From Setaria digitata (lineage: Eukaryota > Nematoda > Chromadorea > Rhabditida > Setariidae), in the NCBI GenBank assembly GCA_003640385.1, contig RCAB01000239.1, positions 31,566 to 95,565 of the forward strand: a DNA stretch of 64,000 bases. Reading direction: 5' to 3'. The notes below the pieces were generated by a model. It searched no databases. It was not told where the DNA came from and saw only the letters and a program-made list of their open reading frames with translations. This document shows positions 14,045-25,985 of the stretch, piece after piece. The position numbers were made by a program, and so were the translations under genes. Every line of letters begins with the position of its first letter. The stretch's first letter is position 1.

Positions 14045-17000
14045 TTACCGTTTCCTTCCTGGAGCAAAGAGGTTCTGCAACTGCGGTGGTACAGTAGGGA
14101 TCAAATTCTCCGGTATACTGTAGTTCTTGGCAAACTTCAAAAGCTGAAATTATGAATGTATTGAACTTTTTTTTTTTCTTCTAAAAAATTCTCAATAAAA
14201 GAATAAAATCTTATTCCAATGTGTTATTTTTCATTCGTTACAATTTTTTATCTTGAAAATTTCCCATTTTTTTTTTTTTTTTCAAATTTCATTAGAGAAA
14301 AAGTTACTTATAAGCTTCTTTTAGCAGCTAAAAATAATAAAATAAGTTCTGAGAGAAAAAAAAAAANTTCAAATTTCATTAGAGAAAAAGTTACTTATAA
14401 GCTTTTTTTAGCAGCTAAAAATAATAAAATAAGTTCTGAGAGAAAAAAAAAAACCTGTTCTTTAAGAGCATCCAATGCACCACCTGTATTTACCCATCGT
14501 TGCAACCTCTGTAAATTATCAATGCCAATGGTTCGGTCGATGTGGCCTAGCAATTTTGCTTGGCTATCCAATTTCTCGCTGCCCAGTGCAACCTAAGTTC
14601 GAATTTGATAAATGTGTAGATAACGAATGCACTAGCTATTATTATTTAGCCCATTTAGTATATAATAATGCCCACTATGTTCAGATAAAGATTGGTATCA
14701 GCGAAGACAAAGAAGAAATATTTTGACTGATAAAATTCAATTCAGAGGATAACGAAATAATTTGGGAATTTTTAGGAATTTTAAATATGTTTTAAAGAAG
14801 ACTTACTTCTAAAATATCAATTGCAGCAGATTCAATTGGTGTACCTTGCTCAAAATGATTGATTGCTTGATTGAAGCCAATATCCGCTTTATTTAGAAAG
14901 TTCAATAGTGCAGAAGGTTTAATCTAGACATAAAAAGGTCATTTTAATATGCCATAAAATTAAATTTGAGATTTTAAAATAAAAATCGAAATTTAAAATA
15001 TAAATAGAACAGATCAGAATTTATTATTCTGTAAAAAAAGAAGCAAAAAAAAGTTTTTACGGATTCAGTAAATTTTTTTTTTACGATTAAAAATTGAAGA
15101 AAGACTGATATACTTAATAGGAATGTTAAAAAGATTGCAATTGGACTGATCAAAGCATAATAACTTTCTAATTAACACATGGAAATTAATTTTTAGTTTC
15201 GTACTCCTTTCGATCTTCTGAATTCTCACTTCACGTAACTATGACAGGATTTTAGGGAATTATATTCGACGTGTTTTAAAGAATTTCTGTATATTTTTAT
15301 TTTTGATAGTGTGGTGCCAGTTTTTATTTTATTGAATTTTCATCTCAGAAAATCAAACCGTTGTAGGAGGATTTTCCGTCTTCTGAATACGATCCGATAC
15401 TGCTGGCAAAATACCGGCAGCGGCACCACCAATTCCAACTGCCGGTACCGGTGGTGGTATAGCGGCACCGGATGGAATCGGTGGACCAAGACCGTCACCA
15501 GTTGGACCCAACCGATTTGGTGTTAATGCCGATTCACCGGTGAATATCGATTCTTTGATCTGGTCGTTTTCTTGAAATATAGTCATAGATGTATGTATAT
15601 TTATATTCGTTGAGAGAACATACATATAAAAAAAACATAAACTGAATCTTACCAGATTCCTCTTCTGGAGCTTCAAATGTATTTCCAAATTGTGCAGATC
15701 CTTTTCCTGTTCCGAATTCACCCGCAAACTCAGAAGGAGGTAATGCAGGAAGCAATCCGGAATTTTTCAATTCAACCTGCTGATCACCTGGTACTACTGA
15801 TTTGCTCATTTGTTCTGAATATTCCGGTGAAGTTATTTCGGCTGTGAAATCGCTGCTAACATTTTTCTCTGGTAAATTAGTGCTTGCCATCTCAGGATGT
15901 ACTGACACTCTGAAATTTTATTTCTGTCTAAAATTTCCGGAAAATTATTTGAAATTTTGCTGAAAATAGAATGCATAATTCTTTATGTGAAAAATTTACC
16001 TGTTCAAATTACTCTCCGATGAATGATGTTCCTGAGGTTCTATCCGATTATTGTTACCGAATATACCGATATTAACTTGATTGAAATCAACTGGTGGTGC
16101 CCTACCATTGCCAAATTCTGTTAAACTATTGCCATTAACAGTGAATTTATCACTACCAAATTCTGTTTCAGTCGATCCTACCGGTATAACTGGTGCACCT
16201 GATCCGGTAGATTCATTGAAACCACTGGGAACACTCGATATACCAAATATACCATTAGAATTGGTTGACACACCTGAAGGAAATGATTAACAAAATACAT
16301 TTCAAAAATACTTCGAATTTGCTATGTCTTTTTTTTTGTCAAAAATTTTTTGCCAAAATAATTTTTATTATTAATTTCACAGAAAAAAAAAAGAAAAGAT
16401 GGAGAATTTTGATTTGTTAAAATCCATAAATTTGTAAAATATCTAATTCAATTTTCTTCCTCAATTAATTTTATTTTATTTCTTATTGTAATACAAATGT
16501 AATTGTCATGTCATCAATGCTTATCATCATCATCATCATCATCATCATTCGTTCCCCAAATAATGAATATTGTATCATTCAAATGATGCAACCATAAAAT
16601 GGGTTATTCTTTTATCAAAATTTAGTGCAACTTCGTTCGTTAACTTTTCAATACTTTTCTCTCTCTCCCTCTCTCTTCAATTTTTACTGTTTTATTCGAC
16701 CTCTTTTTTCTCGTTCTCAAGTGCGCTTATTAAAACTTCATAGATAAACATATATTTGAGGTGATTGTCGTTAATCTTTTCGATTAATACAAAATTGTCA
16801 TTTTCAAATTCCTCTCCTAAATTAAAAGAAAGATATATTTCAAATGCAAAATACAAACCGTTGACATCATTATCTGACTTCATTTGTTCAATTTCATTCT
16901 CGAGATTTAGCGGTGCAAGATGAGGTAAGACTATTGGACTTCGTACAGAAGCTGTTTGATTACCTCGTAATGGTCCTGTTTGATCTTAAAAAGCAGAAAA

Positions 17001-20000
17001 TAAATGAAGGAAGTGAAAAAGGAATGTCTTGTATTATTAATTTTACACAGAGAAAATTCAAATTTATTTCGCCCGTCCAACTTGAATTGTTTGTTTCTTT
17101 TCAAATTTAGCATTTTATTTACTTGCTAAATTTTTAGCATTCAATCTTTAATTTCCATTCAGTTTCACAATTTTTTTTTTCTTTTTTTTTTTTTTTTACT
17201 TTTAAACCTTACAAGCATTTTGTTAAGCCCAAAAAAAGCGAATCTAGCGCTATGCTAGTTTAAGTCACTCTCAGATGACGAAAAATCTATGTGTATAAAT
17301 TATCTGGGAAAAATTATCAGTCCTCATCTTATTGATATAATCGCTAAAAAAAAGAGAAAAAAGAGAAAAAAAAAACAATGGTACTGAAATGAAAGCGAAC
17401 CCTGTTTCCTTATCTTAAGTCTTGGTTGTCTGCCAAATTTCTGGACAAATTTGAATTTCTTCGCCGGTGGAATTTTTCGGAAATGATAATCATTTGATGG
17501 TGTATTTAACAGAAATGGTCTCGATTCAATAGTTGTATTGGTGATAAAATCAGTGATCGATTGTGAAGGCATAATTGATGAAGGAGGTGAAAAATTAGCA
17601 GTGGTAGAAGAAATGCTAGTAGCAATGATAGTGGTGGAAAAGGTATCATCGGTTGGGAACTCTCGGGTAGTCTCGGTAAAAGGTGCTGTAGTAGTAACGC
17701 TGATGGCGGTAGAAGTACCAGAACTAGTAGTAGTAATTGTAGTTGTTGTTGTTGTTGTTGGTGTTGTGGTAGTAGTTGGATTTACTGTTTCTTTTGGCCA
17801 TTCATCAACTAAAATTATCAGTGATAAAAACGATCAAGTAAAATGATTCAAGAAATATTTTTAGAAAAATATTTAACAAATTTTAAAGTTGAAATTTTTG
17901 AAAAACTTTTTTATTTTTTTGTTGAAAGAAAATGCGTAATGGATTTATACAAATGGTGAAATTCATATATAGATTATTTCAGAAAACAAAAAGAAAATTG
18001 TTTTTTTTGAGAATAGAAATTTAAAAGATCAAAATCACTACAAATCATTTTGACCCCTCCTCGTTCAGGACATTTAATTTTGCAGAAATTTTATTTTCGG
18101 CTTGATTTGAAATGACGATGACAGTAAAAGATGCGGATGACCTTAATTCAACTAAGACAATCGTCCTATAATATCAGGAATCCCTACCCGCCTCGTATGA
18201 TTTGCAATCTTTCAAATTACTGAATAGGAATTGTAATTGATTTTAGCAGAATTAATTTTTATAGAAATGTACAAATTTCACAAATGAATGAGAAGTATTT
18301 GTCTCCTAAAGATGTAACAAAAAGAAAAGAAAAAAGAGCCAAAATCTAAAAGGAAATTTCTTTCCTTTTTTTTTTTTTTTCTTTTTTTTTGAAATCTGTT
18401 TAACAGTTTATAATAACTTTTAACAGAGAAGCAGTGAAAAGTTATTTTTAGTGAAAGAAGTAATTAATTTATTGATATATAAAAAAAAAAAGAATGCACT
18501 GGAAAATTCAACATTTGCATTAATTAATCAAATATTTGGTCAATAATGGCCAGTAATTTGCTAGTTTTCTTTTTTATAAACAAAAGATAAATAAATAAAA
18601 ATTTTAAAAAAAGTTATAGCAATGATTAACCTCCATTAGCGATTAATTCCGATTTTACTTTAGCATTTGACAACAATATTCCACCTATACGTGGCCGTTT
18701 TTCAATCTTTTCCGTACCGTTCCGTAGAGAATTTTGCTGCCGTAATCGTTTTTTTAAAAGATTCTGAATCCTTTTAGCGAAATGTGATGATTCGCTGTTC
18801 TTCACAACAATTCGTTGCCAATTTCGCCTAGTATAAGGATAATGTACCGATCCTACCAATGGTCCTAGTTTACGCCATCTAGCCTATAATCATTGTATTT
18901 TTCAATATCACTTTTTCTTTTCTCCTTTTCAGTTTTAATTTTTAAGAACACATAATATGTATGCATGTATATTTGACATTTGTAAATAATAAAAATGAAT
19001 ATATTGTGAAAAGAAATAAACAAATGTTAGCATTTTCTATAATGTGCAATAAAAAAAAAAAAAAACAAAAAACAAAATTGTGAAAAATGCAAATATCAAT
19101 TTTTTACTGGAAATTTTCTGTCAAATTTTTGTAAAAAAAAAAAAATTTTAATGCAAATTATTTCGAAACTTTCAAACCTGAATTCTTGTCTGTCTTGCTT
19201 CATCAGCATCAGTGGGTAATATTCGACCTAACAGAATTGGCTGTGTTGTTAAAAATGATGTTGTTGTTGGAGTGACTACGGCTATTATTGCTATTGTTGT
19301 TGGTGCTGTTGTTGTTGTTGTTGTTGTTTTTGCTGCTGCCGCTGTTGCTATTGTTGTTGTTGTTGTTGTTGTGACTGTTGTTGTTCGCAATATTGGCTTT
19401 ACACTAATTGGTTTCTCTTCCAGTTCATCGCTATTAGAAATTTGCAGAAAGGGTGAAATTGCTTTCGGTATTGAATGACTTATTTCCTCAAAAAAACAAA
19501 CAAACAAAAATCCTTTCTGATTTCAGGAAGTTCTGCTCATAAACAATAATACTAATTATTAGGGTTTTAGGAAATGAAAAAAAAAAAAAAAAAGAAGAAA
19601 ATAAATGCTTTCTTAGAAACAACAAAAAAAACGAAAGAAAAAAATGTGGAAAGAAAAATTTAAATTAATTTTATGACATTACACTATAGTTTTAGCTCCC
19701 AAAACTGTTAAAAAAAAAAGAAAAAAGAAATTTTTTTATGCAATGAGATTGGCCTAGTTAGAATGTTCATGTAAATTATAAAGCCATTATAAACCTAATG
19801 AAAGTGAAAACTGAACAGTAATGTGATACGGAAACGGAACGGAGATGTGATACGGAGACGAAACAGAGATGTGACACGGAGACGGAGTAGAGATGTGACG
19901 CGAAGATGGAAGAGCAACTAACAGGAGCATAGCGTTTGATAATTTATTAATTAAGTTTATTACAGGAGCTAAGAGGAGTGCTACTTACATTTGTAGCAGA

Positions 20001-23000
20001 TGAAGATAACTTTATTACTGATCGAGAAAATGTTTTTTCCAGGGGATTCTGTAACTGATATCGAGAATATTCCGATCTCGGACCGTTCATTATCCGCGAT
20101 GGCTGTTTTCTGAGGAGCAAATTTTATCATCCAATAAGTTTCATACCATCATAATAATATTGAATAAGATGGATTAAAATTAAAATTATATTCAATAAAA
20201 TTTAGAGGCGAATTAAAATGAAATTACTTACATTTGTTGTTGAAATGTTTCCGCTATTACACCAGCCGCTTTGAAAGGTCGTAACCTTCTAATACTGTTA
20301 ATAATTAAGTGACTTGGTCGACGACGGTAATCGAAATTTGAGGTATATTGATATTGCTGAAGATGGAAACTGTCAATTATTACAGTTATTGAAAATAAAA
20401 GATTTTTGAGTTCCAAAATTGCTAAAATAAAAAAGATTTTAATTGTTGCTTTCAGTATGCTAATGCAATGAATGATTTCTGCGCTTGTGCGTTTGTTTCA
20501 TACTTATCGCTCTAACAATCATGATTATGATTATTTATTGTGATTGATTTGTTTTAATTGAGTGAGCTGTCACATAATTGTAATAAATATATGCAATAAC
20601 TATTGTAGTCTATAAAATTTGTAATCTAAAAATGATAATTATGTATCAGTTAATCTTGAGCTAAGTTTTTTTTTTTTTTTTTTTCGTTCTTTCTCTTTTA
20701 CTTTGTTGGAAAATTACATTTTGTATGTTAAACTTGCTTAATTATCATTTTTTTTTCTTCATTTTTTCATCAATTGCTATTTCATAATATATTGGAACAA
20801 TATAAATAAAAGAAAAAAAAGAAGTTGTTAGCTAAATTTGATAAAATTGACTTATCAATCACTAAGTGATACTTATCCTAAGGTTTGCCCGTCTAAGATT
20901 AACTACAATTGGTCTTAATTAAAAACTAAATGATATTATTAACGCAAATATTTCTCTTTTCTTTCCTTTTTCATTCATTAATTTATTGAAAATGCTAGTC
21001 TAATTCATTTAGTTTAGTTAATTAAGAGAAGCGAAGAGATTATTTGAATTTGAAATTTTGAAATGTTTCACTGCGGCTGTATTTTTTTTTTTAATGAAAT
21101 AAAACAGGACAAAGAGGTTTATTGTTTTGGATAACAATGAAATTTAAACAAGAACAAAAATAGGAAGAATGAATTAATCGCTTTGTAATTTTAATATTAG
21201 TTAAAAAACTTACAACTGATAAGATTTAAGGTAAATAATTTATCACTGAGAAATAAATAATTGTAAGGAGCAAGAACGAAATAAGTAATCATCCTGATCT
21301 TAAATCATTTATCAATATCGTATCTAGAAAGTGGGAAATTGTTATTATCATTAATCAGAGTAGTAGTGATAATCGCAATCAGACTTTTTCTTCATTGCTA
21401 TGCCGGCAGTTTAAAATTTTTTAATTTTCATAACATTTTCATAGTTTCATTTTCTCACTTTCAACGATCCAGTATGTTTTTCCTTCAATTCTAACATTTA
21501 ATAGAATTTATTCATCTTTTTATTTCAATATCCAAAAAAATTTTTTTAAATTTTTAAATTTTTTCAATATCTAACTAGCAAATCATATGCTTAATTTTGG
21601 TGTAATAAATTTTTTTTTTAAATGCTGATATAAAAAGTCATATCTGTTTAGTGATAACATTCAGTCTTCATGGTATAAGTTAGTTAAATAAATAAAGATG
21701 ACAGGATTTCAAGCTGTTCAAATTATAGCATCATTCAAATTATCATTTAAAATTTTAATCTGATTCCTGAAATACTCTCTCTCCTTGGCTGAATGTTTTT
21801 ATTGTCATGCAAAAAGCAATCGAACCTGTCTTAATTTCTTATTTTTTAAAATAATTTCAATTTAAAAATTTCCGGGCATTAATTTAATCACATTATATCA
21901 TTTTCTTTTTCTTCTTTATTAATTTTAGGCAACTTTTAATTCTAACTAATTATTAATCGTCAAAATTTTTGCTTTTCTTGTAGTACTCATCGATTCCGAT
22001 TTTTTATTTTTTCCAACAAAAAGAACCCAAATGTTTAAATTACAATTAATCAAACAAGGCAGTTAATCTTTCTCTCTCTTTTAAAACAACCAAAAAAACA
22101 TTTTGTTTAATTTAAGAACCTAATTTTTTAAAAACTTCCTCAACATATATCTTGTCGCTGCATGGCCTCTTTCTTTTGCATCCGCCAAAAATCAAAATTT
22201 ATTGCTGTGATAAAAATCGTTATCAGTTGGAATTAGGTCATTACAGCCATCTTAAATTTTAACACTTCATTGGTGGAATTGTGGAGCTACTGTGGTCATA
22301 TCATTTCAGTTTAGTGAAATTTAACTTGTTACAAATGTAAGCAGCTAATATTTATTAATATTGAAAAAAAAAAATTAAATTTTTCTATTATTGATGGAAT
22401 GAACTTTAAGATAAACGTTATTTTAGTATATTTTTTTTTTTATCCATCCAATTATTCAAATTTCTCTCCCACTTATTAACTAAATTAACAAAATGCATAA
22501 TTATCAATGCAATCTCAAAAACAAACGAGCAATATAATTCCTTTCAAAAATACAATTGCTCATTGCATTGGTGAATTAATAAACATTTAATACTAAAAGT
22601 ATTGTTAACAGTGATAATTTTGGATAGAATTCGACGGATTGAAAATGCACAATTGATTTGATAGATATTTTGAAACAGATTAAAACAGGTTCCTTTGCAC
22701 AGGTTGTTAGAAGAATGAGTAACCGGTAATCCAGCAATTATTCCATTCCATTTTATCATTCATCAATCAGCATGTCACATTCAAATATTTCAGAAAAGAA
22801 AAGAAAAAAAAAGAGAATGAATTTTGATTTTTATATTCTATGGAAAGAAAAATAAATTGGATACAGTATATCAAATAATTGAAATCCATTTTTCTCACAT
22901 ATAATTTCTTTTGCATAACTTTCTGTGCAGTATACGTAAATTGAATCTAATTATTTTGCATATTTCAGGAAAAAAAAAGTATATTATATTTCTATTCTAG

Positions 23001-25889
23001 TAGAAAAAAAAAAACATAAATTTCTGAATTTGAACTAAGAAATAAATGTAAAAAAAAAAAAAAAAGACCGATCAGTGCAACTTCTAATGATTGACTTAAT
23101 ATCATCATATTAGTAACTATGATAAGATATTAAATTTTAAGATAATTATTAGTCTCCTATTAAAATAAATTTCTAATCTGACATGCCTAATGCATTTTAG
23201 ATACATTAAAGGTGGTATAGTGTGATGTTTTCATATCTTGAAGGTGACAGCTATCATCACTACCTTATTATCACTGTTACGATGGAATTGCATTAATTTC
23301 AATTCTTTATTGTATCGTAAATATATATATAAAAAAAAAAAAAAACAATATATAAATGAAGAATTCAATTTGTTTCCAAAATGTTCCAAATCTTAGTAAA
23401 TTAAAAATTAGCTCCTATTAAAATAATTATTTCTTTAGTGAGGTGAATAAATTACGAAGTAAATTTCTAGGTAAAATTTGAATGGCGAGAGAGCATTTTT
23501 TTTCTTACTCCAATTAATTAATTATATGAGCAGAAAAAAAAAAGGGAGAAAATAATAATAAGTAACAAAATGTAATTAAAAATTTTTTATTATATCTTTT
23601 ATCAATATTTCGAATTTCTTAAGGCCTGAAANTATTGTATCTTCTATCAATATTTCGAATTTCTTAAGGCCTGAAATCTTTCACAGCTCATGAATCTTAT
23701 CAACTTTAATTAATCCACTTTTAATTGCATTTGACAAAAATCATTTTCATAATAAAACCTGTTAACTACTGCTNCAAAATGTAATTAAAAATTTTTTATT
23801 ATATCTTTTATCAATATTTCGAATTTCTTAAGGCCTGAAATTTTTCACAGCTCATGAATCTTATCAACTTTAATTAATCCACTTTTAATTGCATTTGACA
23901 AAAATCATTTTCATAATAAAACCTGTTAACTACTGCTGAATAATGAACATTAATTTGAAATTTGGTATGGAAAAATTTTTACAACAAAATAAATTGATAT
24001 TAATATTTCACTTCTCACATCTTTTTTTTTTTCTTTTACAGTTACAAATTCAATTATTTTATCAAAATAAATTTAACACAAATAATATTAATTGTTCATA
24101 AAGACATAACACAAATTTTTATTTTACATTTTGGCTTCGTTTAGGACCGACAAAGTCACTTTTTGTCTGTATTTTAAGCATTTATTCATACTCATATCAC
24201 TATGATCGTTAACAGTTAGTAGTATGCGTTATCATTTTATTGCTATCATTTTAACTGATAGCAATTACTAGTATGAGATTTTTTTTTTGCTTTAAAAATT
24301 GCTCTCTCAAATACACTTACTTATCAGCGTGGTATAAATTGAATACTATGAAATGTACGCCTTATTAAAACTATGTTTTATAGTTATCACATAACTATGA
24401 AGTATTTTAATCAGGATCGAAAAACTATAAAATAATTCTGTAATCATTTTATACCATAAAATGAATACAAAGCTTTGTTGAGAATGTTTTTTTTTAATGG
24501 AAAAAATTAAAACATTTAAGTGGTAGTTGTTTAAAAAAAAAAAATGAGTTTTTGTTTTAAGTAATTAAGTAAAGCAATTAAGAGAGCCGACCAATTTGGA
24601 TCAGATGAACAATAAATGTATGCATATATGATCTTTTTTGATGAATGAAGTAGTAAAAAATTAACAAATTAGTTTTAAAATGCAATAATTAAGAGAATAT
24701 CAATCTGACAAATGATAAAAATGTGTTAGAAAATTTGTTATCAGTAAAGTGATAAATGAGTGCAAAATTTCAATTTAAAACAAATAATAAGTTCATATAC
24801 AGGACCTTTCTATTAAAAATTTTACAAACTAAAGTATTAAAAAGTGGTAATTAATTAATTCACAAAAAGTTTTTAGTAAGAAAATAGTTACATGAGAATA
24901 GAAGTATAACTGAATTAAATTTAATTACTATATACACATATTACAACGTATTTTTTTCCATTTTTTCTGTAATTAAATTAAAAAAATTAAAATATGAATA
25001 GAAGTGAGCGAAAAGTCTTTACATTCGAAATTGAAAAGTTAAAATAGAATTCTCCAATCGTTTTTTCTTTTTTTTAAAAGCATTTTTGCAACTTAAAATT
25101 GTAGCATTCTTTTAAAAAAGAATTTCTTGTAGCCATTTTTTTTCTTATGAATTTTTAAATTTAATGTTTCAAAAAATAGCAGCAGATGAAGAAAGAGGAA
25201 ACATCGTACATTGTATTGTGATTTAATTAAAAAAAAAATTTTTAAAAACCCAAAGATTTTAATTTTAATTTAATTCCCTTAAAAAAAAAAATTTGGAAGG
25301 TTATTTACACTTAGAATTCCCATTCTTTTTTCTTCGCCCTTTCTAAGTTAAAACATTTCATAAATAAATCATTTCGATTAAAATTTTAAGAAATTTCGAT
25401 CAGCCTACCATTTAATTAAACATTTTTAAATATTTGCTAAATCTTTCTCGAGAAATTTTTAAATTGCTACTTCTTCAACAAAAGAAAAAATAATTTTCAG
25501 GAAGTCACATTTCTTTTTAATTTCTTATTAGGACATCCTTCTTCTTTTTTGACTCAAGGAAAACAAATTTTGATTTTTGTTAAATATTTTTTAATTCTGA
25601 CTTCACTNCTTTTAATTTCTTATTAGGACACCCTTCTTCTTTTTTGATTCAAGGAAAACAAATTTTGATTTTTGTTAAATATTTTTTAATTCTGACTTCA
25701 CTAGAATTTTCATTCGGAATTTAATTGCATTATTACTTTTAATTATATTTTACTTCTAAAATTTGATAAAATGAAAAAAAAAGGAAAAGTTTGGCCTAAG
25801 AAAGGTAGCAGTTGATAATTACAGCTAAGAAAGTTAGACATAAATGTTTATTATCTTCATAAAGTAAATGACTGCTTCATAATAAATTA

Positions 25890-25985
<96 letters not shown>

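Noticed and set aside
13654..14155. Open frames rich in Thr/His across the CA repeat
   Set aside because: Produced by the dinucleotide repeat, and antisense to the last exon of the minus-strand gene.
19212..19478. Val-rich plus-strand frame
   Set aside because: The antisense shadow of the Thr-rich coding exon; GTT runs read as valine.
22544..22759. 71-codon minus-strand frame with several cysteines
   Set aside because: No splice context or signal peptide, and a composition close to random AT-rich sequence.
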